The notes under the pieces: model-generated
Database searches by the model: none
What the model was told of the DNA's origin: nothing
The model's input: only the letters and a program-made list of their open reading frames with translations
DNA from: an uncultured Pelagibacteraceae bacterium
GTDB lineage: Bacteria; Pseudomonadota; Alphaproteobacteria; Pelagibacterales; Pelagibacteraceae
DNA length: 64,000 bases
Direction: 5' to 3'
Assembly (NCBI GenBank): GCA_902526595.1
Contig: CABZLO010000001.1
Coordinates: 58,626 to 122,625 of the forward strand
Part shown: positions 52,295 through 61,625 of the stretch, piece by piece
Layout: every line of letters begins with the position of its first letter
How positions within the stretch are numbered: position 1 is the first letter of the stretch
Position numbers and translations under genes: made by a program

Positions 52295-52836
52295 TTAATA
52301 ATCTCTTTATCAGTTATAATTATATCCAATTTCTTATCATATTTGTTAACTGGTATGGTCTTTAATTTTTGAAAAGAATAAGCAAGACCAACTTTTACTA
52401 CTTTTTTGATCTTTGATATCTTTTGAATGTAACGGTCATAAAAACCACCTCCATAACCTAATCTATTTAACTTTTTATCAAATGCCACCAAAGGAACAAA
52501 TAAGATATCAGGGTAAACTCTATTAGTGTTCTCTGGTTCTGGGATGCCATATTTATTTATTAACAAAGGGTCATTTTTATACCATTTATAAAATTCCATT
52601 TGACTTTTTTTTTTAATTTTTGGGAGTGAAATTGTAGAACCTCTTTTAAAAAAATAATTTAAAATTTCTAAATCATTAATCTCATAGTTTGATGGATAGT
52701 ATCCACCTATAATTTTCAAATTATAATTTTTTTTTTTAAGATATGAATAAATATTGCTTGGATTTATATTAATCGTTTTTTTTGACTTATTTTTTCTTAA
52801 TTTTAATACTTTATCTCTTAACTTTGATTTAATCAC
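52291..52836 (-). CDS. 5-formyltetrahydrofolate cyclo-ligase
   Basis: 181 residues. The C-terminal PDILFVPLVAFDKKLNRLGYGGGFYDRYI motif (shortened) with the Gly-rich ATP loop defines the family; an N-terminal basic KLRDKVLKLRKNKSKK helix is typical. It converts 5-formyl-THF to methenyl-THF. It lies 4 nt after zapA. The 6S RNA gene often found between these two genes does not fit here, as the gap is only 4 nt. Confidence 0.92.
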   Translation of the reverse strand: MIKSKLRDKVLKLRKNKSKKTININPSNIYSYLKKKNYNLKIIGGYYPSNYEINDLEILNYFFKRGSTISLPKIKKKSQMEFYKWYKNDPLLINKYGIPEPENTNRVYPDILFVPLVAFDKKLNRLGYGGGFYDRYIQKISKIKKVVKVGLAYSFQKLKTIPVNKYDKKLDIIITDKEIIK

Positions 52837-52840
52837 AAAT

Positions 52841-53287
52841 TTATTGGGATAAATTGTCTATTTTTGCCTTTTTGACAAAATTTGATATTTGGTCGGCTGC
52901 TTCATCAATTAACTGCTCGTATTTTTTTTGATTATTTTCAATCTCAATTTTAAAATCTTCATGATTTAAATTAAGTTTTTTTATCTCATCCTCTTTCTTA
53001 TCTCGATATTCATAAATTAAAGATTTAAGTTCTTTAAACTTATTTGACAAATCTTTGAATTCATTTTTTCTTTGCTCGACCTTTTTTTTAGTCTCATAAT
53101 ACTCATCCATTATTTTCACTGCCGTAATTAATAGAAGTTTATTTTCACCTAGATTGCCTAAATCATTTTTTAAATTATTAAACTTTTGACTAATTTGGAT
53201 TAGTAATTCCTCTAAATGTTCTTCTTGTCCATCCTCACAGGACAATATGAATTCTTTATTATTAAATTTAATAGTTACATTTCCCAT
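52841..53287 (-). CDS. zapA: Cell division protein ZapA, long coiled-coil form
   Basis: 148 residues, longer than the usual 100-110. The N-terminal globular part (about 1-50: VTIKFNNKEFILSCEDGQEEHLEELL) is the ZapA fold, and LLLITAVKIMDEYYE near 55 matches its dimerisation helix. The C-terminal extension to residue 148 is a further charged coiled coil. It binds FtsZ and stabilises the Z-ring. Overlaps the upstream coiled-coil gene by 13 nt, suggesting the two proteins act together. Confidence 0.85.
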   Translation of the reverse strand: MGNVTIKFNNKEFILSCEDGQEEHLEELLIQISQKFNNLKNDLGNLGENKLLLITAVKIMDEYYETKKKVEQRKNEFKDLSNKFKELKSLIYEYRDKKEDEIKKLNLNHEDFKIEIENNQKKYEQLIDEAADQISNFVKKAKIDNLSQ

Positions 53288-53598
53288 TTATCAATTTCTT
53301 CTAATAAAGTATCTGTTTCTTGATTTAATTCATCAATTTTTTCAGAAAATTCAATTTGTTTTCTTTCTTCTTGTTTTTCTTTATTTTTAATTTCCTCTAA
53401 TTTCTTCGATAGCGAGCCATGCTCCTCTAATAGTTCTTTATATTTAATTTCTAACTCATTTTTTTCAATTTCTAATTGATTTTTTTGCTTACTTAAATTT
53501 TCAATATTATTTTGTAATTTTGGATTGGTTAGGTCTAAATTTTTTAATTCATCTAAAACTGAAATTAATTTTTTTTCTTTTTCGTTTATAGAATTCAT
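53275..53598 (-). CDS. Small coiled-coil protein upstream of zapA (DUF4164-like)
   Basis: 107 residues, almost entirely heptad-like and Glu/Lys/Leu-rich, with no enzymatic motif. Short coiled-coil genes of this kind (DUF4164 in rhizobia) commonly precede zapA in alphaproteobacteria; I assign it by size, composition and position rather than by a clear motif. Its 3' end overlaps zapA. Divergent from tkt, with 51 nt between the starts. Confidence 0.7.
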   Translation of the reverse strand: MNSINEKEKKLISVLDELKNLDLTNPKLQNNIENLSKQKNQLEIEKNELEIKYKELLEEHGSLSKKLEEIKNKEKQEERKQIEFSEKIDELNQETDTLLEEIDKWEM

Positions 53599-53649
53599 AT
53601 ATATAGATATAGTATTAAATAGATTCTTCTTAGTCTAGTCAGGATAATT

Positions 53650-55609
53650 TTGAATAAACTACATAATGATTTGGCAAATTGCATCAGATTTTTATCAATA
53701 GATGCGGTTCAAAAAGCAAATTCTGGACACCCAGGTATGCCAATGGGTATGGCGGATGTTGTAACCGTACTTTTTAAGAATTTTTTAAGATTTAATCCGA
53801 AAAATCCAAATTGGATGAACAGAGATAGATTCGTTTTATCTGCAGGTCATGGATCAATGCTTTTATACTCTTTACTGTTTTTAACTGGATATAAGAGTAT
53901 TTCATTAAATAGTATAAAAAATTTCAGACAGCTAAACTCAATATGTGCTGGTCATCCTGAATATCATCCAAATTCAGGTATCGAAACAACAACAGGACCT
54001 CTTGGACAAGGAATAGCAAACGCAGTTGGATTTGCAATCGCAGAAGAAATTTTAAAAAAAAAATTAGGAAATGATTTAATTGATCACAAAACTTATGTTT
54101 TGGCTGGAGATGGGTGTTTGATGGAAGGAATAAGTCATGAGGCAATGAGTTTAGCAGGACATTTGAAGCTTAAAAATTTAATAGTGCTTTTTGATAACAA
54201 TTCAATTTCAATTGATGGTCCAACTGATCTTGCTGTTTCAGATAATTTTAAAAAAAAGATTTGAGGGTTATGGTTGGAACTATATTTTAATAAATGGGCA
54301 TAACGAAAAAGAAATATTTAAAGCATTAAAAAATGTTCAAAAAGCAAAAAAACCGACTGTTATTTCTTGTAAAACAAAAATCGGATATGGCTCACCAAAT
54401 AAATCAGGTAAAGCGTCCGCCCACGGAAGTCCCCTAGGTTTAGAGGAGATTGAACTTGTAAGAAAAGCCCTAAATTGGAACAATAAACCATTTAATATTC
54501 CAGATAAATTTTTGAAGGAATGGAGAAAAATTGGTCAAAGATGTGAAGCTCAAGAAAAAAAATGGATTAAGATATTTAACAAAAACAAAACAAAATTTAA
54601 AAATATAAAAAAAAATAATTTAATAAGAATTTTAAAAAGGGAGAAAAGAAATGCGATTTTAGAGCCTAAAAGTTTGGCTACTAGAAAATGTTCTGAAATG
54701 ACGCTTAATGCATTAACAAACCAAAATCATAACTTAATTGGTGGCTCCGCTGATTTAGCAGGATCTAACAATACAAAAACAAAACATCACAAAATAATTA
54801 AGCCTGGAGATTTTAGCGGAGATTATATTCACTACGGAGTAAGAGAGCATGGAATGAGTGGAATAATGAATGGTATAGCACTCTATGGAAATTTAATTCC
54901 ATATGGTGGAACTTTTTTAATTTTTTCTGACTATTGTAAACCTTCGATTAGGTTATCTGCGTTGATGCAAAAAAGAGTAATATATGTAATGACGCATGAC
55001 TCTATAGGACTTGGAGAGGATGGGCCAACCCATCAGCCAATTGAGCAGCTATCAGGTTTACGATCAATTCCAAACTTAAATGTTTTTAGGCCAGCAGATA
55101 GAGTTGAAACAATTGAATGTTGGGAACATGCTTTGAAAAGTTCAAAAACACCAAGTATTTTGTCTTTAACAAGACAAAGCTTAGATCCCATAAGAAAATC
55201 ATTTACAAATATAAATAAATGTTCCTTAGGAGCCTATGAAGTTTTGAGAACTAATAATAAAATTAATTTAACAATACTTGCAAGTGGTTCAGAGGTTAAT
55301 TTGGCAATCAAAACTGGTCATAAATTAGCCAAAGATAAAATATACTGTAAAGTTATATCAATGCCGTCTATGGAGCTTTTCGATCTACAATCAAAACTAT
55401 ATAAAAATAAAATTTTAAATGAAACTAAATTTAAAATTTCAATAGAAGCTGGATCAAGTGATTGTTGGAAAAAATATTTGGGGAGTTCAAGTCTAACATT
55501 TGGAATTAATGAATTTGGCAAGAGTGCACCCTACAAAGATATTTTTAAACACTTTGGACTAACAATTTCAAATATTGTTAGTAAAACCAAAAAAATGATA
55601 GGAAATTAA
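53650..55609 (+). CDS. tkt: Transketolase, reading frame broken by one extra A
   Basis: The N-terminal frame (53650-54264, TTG start with AGGA 5 nt upstream) encodes [34 protein letters not shown] and [18 protein letters not shown]. It ends in a stop just after [12 protein letters not shown]. The continuation lies in the +1 frame to 55609 ([54 protein letters not shown]). Joined, it gives about 652 residues, a normal transketolase with all ThDP and substrate residues visible. The break is at an A8 run (54250-54257); seven A's restore the frame. Either a sequence error, polymerase slippage, or a recent mutation. First gene of the tkt-gap-pgk-fba operon. Confidence 0.9.
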
Positions 55610-55611
55610 AT

Positions 55612-56619
55612 ATGGCAATTAAAATTGGAATTAATGGAATGGGTAGAATTGGTCGTATGATTGTAAGATCAATTTTTGAAAGTCGAAATAAAAATTTAAA
55701 GATTCAACATATTAATAATAGATCAAATGCAGAAGTTACATGTAAATTAATTAGATACGATTCCATACATGGAAAATTTGATGCTGATGTTAAATTTGAT
55801 GAAAATAATTTAATAATAAATAAAGAAAAAATTTCATTTTCACAAGAACCTAAGATCGAAAAAATTAATTGGAAAAAGTATGATGTTGACTATGTTTTAG
55901 AATGTACAGGTAAATTTAACTCAAAAGAAAAACTTAAAGCTCATATTAAAAATGGTGCAAAAAAAGTGATCGTATCTGCTCCATGCAAAAATGCAGACAA
56001 AACAATAGTTTTTGGTGTTAACGAAAACACCTTATCTAAAAAAGATAAAATAATCTCAGCTGCCTCATGTACTACGAATTGTTTGGCAACAGTTGTAGAT
56101 GTCATTCACAAAAAATTTGAAATTGAAAAAGGTTTTATGACTACTATTCACTCATTTACTAGTGACCAAAGAATTTTGGACAATTCTCATAAAGATGCAA
56201 GAAGAGCTCGATCTGCAAGCCAATCGATTATTCCTACATCAACAGGAGCATCAAAAACAATAGGTGAAATAATTCCAAGTTTGAAAGGAAAATTAGAAGG
56301 CGTGGCGATGAGAGTACCTACGCCAAATGTTTCTCTTGTAGAATTAGTTTTTTGTACGAAAAAAAAAATTAATATAAAAAATATAAATAATGAATTTGAA
56401 TTAGCCTCAAAAAGGGAATTAAAAAGAATTTTAGAAGTTACGAATGAAAAATTAGTTTCAGTTGATTTCAATCATCATTCAGCCTCTGCAATCTTTGATG
56501 CTTCTTTAACCAGTGTGGTTGGAGCAAATATGGGCAAAATTTCAGCTTGGTATGACAACGAATGGGGTTTTTCTAACAGAATGTGTGATATAACTGAAAA
56601 TTTGCATAAAATCTCTTAA
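55612..56619 (+). CDS. gap: Glyceraldehyde-3-phosphate dehydrogenase, type I
   Basis: 335 residues. NAD-binding GINGMGRIGRMIVR at the N-terminus, catalytic Cys153 in SAASCTTNCLAT, and STGASKTIGEIIPSLKGKLEG and SWYDNEWGFSNRM later. Catalyses the reversible oxidation/phosphorylation of GAP. It starts 2 nt after tkt, and its stop shares a base with the pgk start (TAATG), so gap-pgk translation is coupled. In the absence of visible phosphofructokinase, a gluconeogenic or Entner-Doudoroff role is possible. Confidence 0.97.
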   Translation: MAIKIGINGMGRIGRMIVRSIFESRNKNLKIQHINNRSNAEVTCKLIRYDSIHGKFDADVKFDENNLIINKEKISFSQEPKIEKINWKKYDVDYVLECTGKFNSKEKLKAHIKNGAKKVIVSAPCKNADKTIVFGVNENTLSKKDKIISAASCTTNCLATVVDVIHKKFEIEKGFMTTIHSFTSDQRILDNSHKDARRARSASQSIIPTSTGASKTIGEIIPSLKGKLEGVAMRVPTPNVSLVELVFCTKKKINIKNINNEFELASKRELKRILEVTNEKLVSVDFNHHSASAIFDASLTSVVGANMGKISAWYDNEWGFSNRMCDITENLHKIS

Positions 56620-57800
56620 TGAGAAGTATTAAAAATGAAAAAAATCTACGTGATAAAAAAATATTACTAAGATTAGATTTAAATGTTCCAATAATTAAAG
56701 GGGAAATAATCGACACAACTAGAATAGATAAAATTTTACCCACTTTAAAATTTCTTAATAAACAAAAAGCTAAAATTATTATTTTATCACATGTGGGTAG
56801 GCCAGGAGGTAAGGCTTTAAAAGAACTTTCATTAAAACCAATTTGTGAAAATTTAGAGGAACAATTAGGTTTAAATGTGAAATTAATTACACAAAATATA
56901 AATGAAATTAAAAATAAGGATTTCTTCGATAATTTTGATGAGGAAATCTTAATGTTAGAAAATATTAGGTTTTACGCAGAAGAAGAGGAAAATGATAATA
57001 AGTTTGCAGAGCACCTAGCAAGTTTTGGTGATATTTATGTTAATGATGCTTTCTCTTGCTCTCATCGTTTACATGCTTCAATTGTTGAAATTTCTAAATT
57101 CCTGCCTTCATTTTCTGGATTACAAATAGATTTAGAAATTGATGCCCTTACTAAAATTACCTCTGAAATTACTAAACCAATATCCTGTATAATTGGAGGA
57201 TCCAAAATTTCGACCAAAATTGATATTATTAAAAATTTAATACCTAAATTTGATAATATTATTATTGTTGGAGCTATGGCCAATAATTTTATTGAATACT
57301 TTGGTCACAATATTGGAAAATCTATTAAAGAAAAAAACTGTGACTCAATCATCGAAGAGATTATTTCACTTTCGAAAAAAGAAAAATGTGAAATAACTTA
57401 TCCAGAAGATGTGCTTGTATCTAAATACTTAAATGGGTCATACAAAAAAAGAAAATTAAATGAAATTTTGAACGATGAAATGATTTTAGACATTGGTCCA
57501 AAAACTATTGATAAAATAACAAATATTATTAATTCTAGTAAGACCATATTATGGAATGGACCTGCTGGATATTTTGAAAACCCTAACTTTGCGAATGGCA
57601 GCATTGAAATAGCAAAAACAATAATTAAAAATAATAAATTAAACAAAATTTTTTCAGTTGTTGGTGGGGGAGATACAGTCTCATTATTAAACAGTATTAA
57701 GGCTGTTAATGGTTTTAACTTTGTTTCAACTGCAGGTGGCGCCTTTTTAGAATATCTTGAAGGTAAAAAGCTTCCTGGTATAACCGCGTTAAATCAATAA
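56619..57800 (+). CDS. pgk: Phosphoglycerate kinase
   Basis: 393 residues, full length: LRLDLNVP near the N-terminus, LSHVGRPGG (3-PG binding), ENIRFYAEEEEND, VNDAFSCSHR, and the C-terminal nucleotide site VVGGGDTVSLL with FVSTAGGAFLEYLEGKKLPG. Interconverts 1,3-bisphosphoglycerate and 3-phosphoglycerate. It directly abuts fba (TAA followed by ATG). Confidence 0.97.
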   Translation: MRSIKNEKNLRDKKILLRLDLNVPIIKGEIIDTTRIDKILPTLKFLNKQKAKIIILSHVGRPGGKALKELSLKPICENLEEQLGLNVKLITQNINEIKNKDFFDNFDEEILMLENIRFYAEEEENDNKFAEHLASFGDIYVNDAFSCSHRLHASIVEISKFLPSFSGLQIDLEIDALTKITSEITKPISCIIGGSKISTKIDIIKNLIPKFDNIIIVGAMANNFIEYFGHNIGKSIKEKNCDSIIEEIISLSKKEKCEITYPEDVLVSKYLNGSYKKRKLNEILNDEMILDIGPKTIDKITNIINSSKTILWNGPAGYFENPNFANGSIEIAKTIIKNNKLNKIFSVVGGGDTVSLLNSIKAVNGFNFVSTAGGAFLEYLEGKKLPGITALNQ

Positions 57801-58811
57801 ATGTCAAAACTAAATAAAATTGCACTAAAAATAATTTCTAACGGTAAAGGTATACTTGCTGCAGATGAAAGCAATGGCACTATGACAAAGAGACTTACAG
57901 CGGTAAATGTAAATTCTACTCCAGAAAATAGACTATTGTTTAGGGAAATTCTTTTCTCATCTGAATGCATGAAAGATTGTATTGGAGGAGTTATTCTTTA
58001 TGATGAAACAATAAACCAAACTACAAGTTTTGGAAAATCAATCCCTGACTTAATTTCAGCCTCAGGCGCTGTGCCGGGAATCAAAGTTGATACAGGCACT
58101 AAAGAATTAGCAAACTCTCCTGAAGAAAAAATTACTGAGGGTTTAGATGGTCTCAAAGTTAGATTGAAAAAATATTATGAACTTGGAGCAAGATTTACAA
58201 AATGGAGAGGAGTTTATTCTATTAGTAATAAATATCCAACCAAGCTAGCAATAAATACTAATGCTCATGCGCTAGCTAGATACGCTGCGTTAGTTCAAGA
58301 AAGTGGTATGGTACCAATAGTAGAGCCCGAAGTATTAATGGATGGAGAACATTCTGCAGATGTTTGTTTAAGTAAAACATCAGAGGTTATAAAAAAATGT
58401 TTTGAGGAATTAGTTTTACATAAAGTTGATCTTTCAGGAATTATTTTAAAACCAAATATGATATTATCTGGTACTCTATCAAAAGAAAGAATATCTAGTG
58501 AAGAGGTTTCAAACAAAACACTTAAGTGTCTTAAAAATTCAGTTCCTAGTGATGTACCCGGGATTGCCTTTCTATCGGGAGGCCAGTCTGAGTCAGAAGC
58601 TACAGAAAATTTAAATCTAATAAATAAAAACAACAATACTAATTTTATTATGACATACTCATATGGAAGAGCTCTTCAGCAAAGTGCTCTTAAAGTATGG
58701 TCTAAAAATATAAAAGATATAGATGGAACTCAAAAAACTTTTAATCACAGAGCTAAAATGTGTACATTGGCTGCTCAGGGCAAATGGGTAAGAGAACTTG
58801 AGAGTAAATAA
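57801..58811 (+). CDS. fba: Fructose-bisphosphate aldolase, class I
   Basis: 336 residues of the metal-independent class I type: GKGILAADESNGTM at the N-terminus, and the Schiff-base Lys217 in GIILKPNMILSG, followed by IAFLSGGQSESEAT. It cleaves or forms fructose-1,6-bisphosphate. The class I enzyme is like eukaryotic aldolase and differs from the class II FbaA common in other proteobacteria. It overlaps thiE by 14 nt. Confidence 0.96.
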   Translation: MSKLNKIALKIISNGKGILAADESNGTMTKRLTAVNVNSTPENRLLFREILFSSECMKDCIGGVILYDETINQTTSFGKSIPDLISASGAVPGIKVDTGTKELANSPEEKITEGLDGLKVRLKKYYELGARFTKWRGVYSISNKYPTKLAINTNAHALARYAALVQESGMVPIVEPEVLMDGEHSADVCLSKTSEVIKKCFEELVLHKVDLSGIILKPNMILSGTLSKERISSEEVSNKTLKCLKNSVPSDVPGIAFLSGGQSESEATENLNLINKNNNTNFIMTYSYGRALQQSALKVWSKNIKDIDGTQKTFNHRAKMCTLAAQGKWVRELESK

Positions 58812-59412
58812 AAAGAAATTTATTTATCTTATTTCTCCTAACAAAATATATAAAAAATTTTTTAAAGATCTTGAAAAAGTACTAGAAACAGGAAAAATTA
58901 GCTTTTTTCAATTAAGGCTCAAAAAATATTCCTTCAAACATAAAATTTTGATTGGAAAAAAAATAAAAAAAATCTGTAAAAAAAATAAAGTAAAATTTTT
59001 AATCAATGACGATCCAATAATTGCAAAAAGATTAGGTGCTGATGGTTGTCATTTGGGTCAAAAAGATATGAATATAAAAGAAGCTAGGAAAATAATTGGC
59101 AAAAAAATTATAGGTATTACCTGCCATAATTCTATAACCTTAGCAAAGATAGCTTTAAAAGCTAAAGCAAGCTATTTAGCGTTTGGAGCTTTTTATTCCT
59201 CTAAAACTAAAAAAATCAAATATACAGCAAATATTAAAATTTTAAATAAGATTAAAACAATTACTAAAACTCCTATTGTAGCTATTGGAGGTATTAATTC
59301 AAAAAATTATAAAAAACTGTTATTGAACAATGCAAATTTTTTAGCTATCTCAGGCTACATTTGGAATAATAAAAAATATAAACCCATAGAGGCTTTAGAG
59401 AGATTAAAATGA
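58798..59412 (+). CDS. thiE: Thiamine-phosphate synthase
   Basis: 204 residues of a TIM barrel with FFQLRLKKYS (phosphate/HMP-PP site), FLINDDPIIAKRLGADGCHLGQKD and PIVAIGGINSKNY. It joins HMP-PP and thiazole phosphate. The start is a TTG at 58798 inside the end of fba. The protein is very lysine-rich and the GCHLGQ/GIGGI motifs are intact. It ends 4 nt into efp. thiD is encoded at 39058. Confidence 0.9.
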   Translation: MRVNKKKFIYLISPNKIYKKFFKDLEKVLETGKISFFQLRLKKYSFKHKILIGKKIKKICKKNKVKFLINDDPIIAKRLGADGCHLGQKDMNIKEARKIIGKKIIGITCHNSITLAKIALKAKASYLAFGAFYSSKTKKIKYTANIKILNKIKTITKTPIVAIGGINSKNYKKLLLNNANFLAISGYIWNNKKYKPIEALERLK

Positions 59413-59969
59413 AAATTAATGCTGGTGATATAAGAGTTGGAATGCTTTTGGAATATAAGAATGATTTATGGCAAGTTTTAAAAACTCAGCATGTTAAACC
59501 AGGTAAAGGTGGTGCCTTCGCACAAGTTGAAATGAAAAGTGTAGGAAAAAATACAAAGTTAAATGAAAGATTTAGGTCAAGTGAAACAGTTGAAAAGGCT
59601 TCTTTAGAAGAAGCAAAGTTTAATTACCTTTATGAGGATGAAATTTATTATTTTTTTATGAACCCAAAAAGTTTTGAACAAATAGAAATTAAAAAAGATG
59701 TGGTTGGAGATCAAGGGAAGCTTTTATTGGAAAATCTTGAGGTTTCTGTAAATTTTTACAATGAAAATCCAATTTCAGTTGAACTGCCTAACCAAGTAAA
59801 GTGTAAAATAGAAACTACTGATGCAGCTTTAAAAGGACAAACAGTTTCATCATCATATAAACCTGCAACTCTTGATAATGGGTTAAGTATTCAGGTGCCT
59901 CCATTTATTGAGTCAGGGGATGAAGTAATAATTGATACAAGAAATTTAGAATACGTAAAAAAAATTTAA
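59409..59969 (+). CDS. efp: Elongation factor P
   Basis: 186 residues, three-domain EF-P. The modification loop reads KPGKGGAFAQV with Lys33 at the tip; the C-terminal TDAALKGQTVSSSYKPATLDNG-type region (shortened) is conserved. It relieves ribosome stalling at polyproline; YebC, a possible functional relative, is also encoded in this window. It starts within the thiE end and lies 4 nt before suhB. Confidence 0.97.
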   Translation: MKINAGDIRVGMLLEYKNDLWQVLKTQHVKPGKGGAFAQVEMKSVGKNTKLNERFRSSETVEKASLEEAKFNYLYEDEIYYFFMNPKSFEQIEIKKDVVGDQGKLLLENLEVSVNFYNENPISVELPNQVKCKIETTDAALKGQTVSSSYKPATLDNGLSIQVPPFIESGDEVIIDTRNLEYVKKI

Positions 59970-59973
59970 ATAT

Positions 59974-60714
59974 ATGATTTCGATATCATCAAATCTCAAT
60001 ATTATGATTAAGGCTGTGGAAAAAGCATCTAAGATAGTAATTAGAGATTTTGGAGAAGTTGAAAAGTTACAAGTATCTAAGAAAGGTCCCAGAGATTTTG
60101 TTACTAAAACAGATAAACGTGTTGAAAATATTATTATTGAGGAACTTAGTAAAACCAAAAAAAATTACTCTTTCCTTTCTGAAGAGATTGGAAAAATAAA
60201 AAATAAGGATGAGGAAAATATATGGATTATAGACCCAATTGATGGAACAACAAACTTCCTAAATGGTATTCCACATTTTGCAATTTGTATTGCATTACAA
60301 TCAAAGAAAGAAATAATTAGCGGTTTAATTTTTGATCCTATAAAAGACGAAATGTTTTTTGCAGAAAAAAATAAAGGTTCTTATCTTAATAACCAAAGAT
60401 TAAGAGTGTCAAAAAAAAATGTCATGGATGATTGTTTATTTTCTAGCAGCCATGATGGTGTAAGATTTAGTAATTTTAATATACGCTGCACTGGTTGTGC
60501 AGCTTTAGACCTAGCATATGTTGCTGCTGGAAGATTTGATGGATACTTTCATAATAATATTAATCTTTGGGATGTAGCGGCTGGAACACTTATGGTGCGG
60601 GAAGCTGGTGGGATCGTGAATGATCTAAATAAATTCAACATTAATGCAATTAATATTAGAGCCTCTAGTGATGGAATTAATGATAAAATGCTTAAAGAAT
60701 TGGAGAACTTTTAA
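59974..60714 (+). CDS. suhB: Inositol monophosphatase family protein (SuhB-like)
   Basis: 246 residues with the metal-binding motifs of the family: SEEIG, IDPIDGTTNFLNGIPHF and NLWDVAAGTLMVREAGG. It dephosphorylates inositol or related sugar phosphates; in E. coli SuhB also acts in rRNA transcription. Some members are CysQ or HisN; the spacing and context next to efp and rpmE fit SuhB. Last gene of the tkt-gap-pgk-fba-thiE-efp string. Confidence 0.9.
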   Translation: MISISSNLNIMIKAVEKASKIVIRDFGEVEKLQVSKKGPRDFVTKTDKRVENIIIEELSKTKKNYSFLSEEIGKIKNKDEENIWIIDPIDGTTNFLNGIPHFAICIALQSKKEIISGLIFDPIKDEMFFAEKNKGSYLNNQRLRVSKKNVMDDCLFSSSHDGVRFSNFNIRCTGCAALDLAYVAAGRFDGYFHNNINLWDVAAGTLMVREAGGIVNDLNKFNINAINIRASSDGINDKMLKELENF

Positions 60715-60749
60715 TTGAGTTCTGAATTTCCTTTGCTATAAGTCTCGTA

Positions 60750-60980
60750 ATGAAAAAAAATATTCACCCAAACTACCACATCATTAAAGTAGAAATGACA
60801 GATGGTATTCAGTTTGAGACTAAGTCCACATGGGGTAATGATGGAGACTTACTAAAGTTGGAAATTGATCCTAAATCCCATTCTGCATGGACGGGAGGAA
60901 AACAAAAATTAATGGATAAAGGCAGAATTAGTAAGTTTAATAAAAAATTCCAAAATTTTAAATCAGAAAAGAAAAATTAA
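60750..60980 (+). CDS. rpmE: 50S ribosomal protein L31
   Basis: 76 residues starting [19 protein letters not shown], with the family-typical [15 protein letters not shown] and [10 protein letters not shown] segments. It has no cysteine, so it is the zinc-independent form usual in alphaproteobacteria. The ATG of the next gene follows its stop directly. Confidence 0.96.
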   Translation: MKKNIHPNYHIIKVEMTDGIQFETKSTWGNDGDLLKLEIDPKSHSAWTGGKQKLMDKGRISKFNKKFQNFKSEKKN

Positions 60981-61562
60981 ATGTCAAACGCACCTTTGAT
61001 GCCAATGGCTACTGCCGTTTGGTTAGTTGAAAACACAACATTAACATTCAAACAAATTGCAGATTTTTGTCAATTACATGAAGTAGAAATTCAAGGAATA
61101 GCTGATGGTGAAGTAGCAAAAGGTATTAAAGCTTACAATCCTATAATATCAGGTCAGTTATCAAGGGAAGAAATTGAGCTCTCATCTAAAGATGAAAATA
61201 GATCATTACAAATAAAGAGTAGTGATATTGAAATATCAAATTCTGAAAAAAAAATAAAAAAATATGTGCCACTTTCTAAGAGGCAAGATAAACCAGATTC
61301 TGCCTTGTGGCTTATTAAACAACATAATTCTCTAAAAGATTCTCAAATTGCAAAACTTGTTGGCATAACAAAAAATTCAGTTACCTCAATCAGAAATAAA
61401 AGTTATTGGAATTACAACAATCTAAACCCAAAAGATCCTGTTGCATTAAATTTATTTACCCAAAAAGATTTATTAGATGCTTTGGAAAAAGCTGAAAGAA
61501 GAATAAAAAGAGAAAAAAAACAGAAGGAAAAAGAAAAACTAAGAAGTCTTGTAACTGCGTAA
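60981..61562 (+). CDS. trcR: Cell-cycle transcriptional regulator, TrcR/DUF1013 family
   Basis: 193 residues starting MSNAPLMPMATAVWLVENTTL, the near-invariant opening of the DUF1013 family that is restricted to alphaproteobacteria. A helix-turn-helix-like segment SQIAKLVGITKNSVTSIRN is visible near residues 125-145. The C-terminus is basic and coiled. In Caulobacter relatives it is a transcriptional regulator with cell-cycle timing. Adjacent to rpmE; a hairpin follows it before rpsU. Confidence 0.88.
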   Translation: MSNAPLMPMATAVWLVENTTLTFKQIADFCQLHEVEIQGIADGEVAKGIKAYNPIISGQLSREEIELSSKDENRSLQIKSSDIEISNSEKKIKKYVPLSKRQDKPDSALWLIKQHNSLKDSQIAKLVGITKNSVTSIRNKSYWNYNNLNPKDPVALNLFTQKDLLDALEKAERRIKREKKQKEKEKLRSLVTA

Positions 61563-61590
61563 TGAATAAAATTTATAGACATAAAATTAT

Positions 61591-61615
61591 AAAAGTGTTA
61601 GTTAACCACTTTTTT
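61591..61615 (+). terminator. Hairpin with U-run before rpsU (terminator or S21 leader attenuator)
   Basis: AAAAGTG (61591-61597) pairs with CACTTTT (61607-61613) around a 9-nt loop, followed by two more U's and immediately by the rpsU ribosome binding site GGAGG (61616-61620). It has the form of an intrinsic terminator for trcR, but its closeness to the S21 start means it lies in any rpsU mRNA leader and could regulate S21. Confidence 0.6.
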
Positions 61616-61625
61616 GGAGGTAGTT

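Noticed and set aside
52836..52841. 6S RNA between zapA and the cyclo-ligase gene
   Set aside because: Only 4 nt separate the genes; no alternative site in the window looked convincing.
54191..54270. Independent start of a second transketolase gene at 54191
   Set aside because: Its first 20 residues are a wrong-frame reading of the conserved transketolase segment; true homology begins at the A8 run.
54245..54275. Programmed -1 frameshift in tkt, as in dnaX
   Set aside because: The slippery A-AAA-AAG is present, but the -1 frame stops after a few codons and does not yield transketolase; a +1 change is required.
39058..59412. TPP riboswitch for thiD or thiE
   Set aside because: Both genes overlap or abut their upstream neighbours, leaving no leader, and no THI-box-like sequence was seen.
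61614..61625. TTG at 61614 as the S21 start
   Set aside because: It lies within the U-run of a hairpin and overlaps GGAGG, so it has no ribosome binding site of its own.
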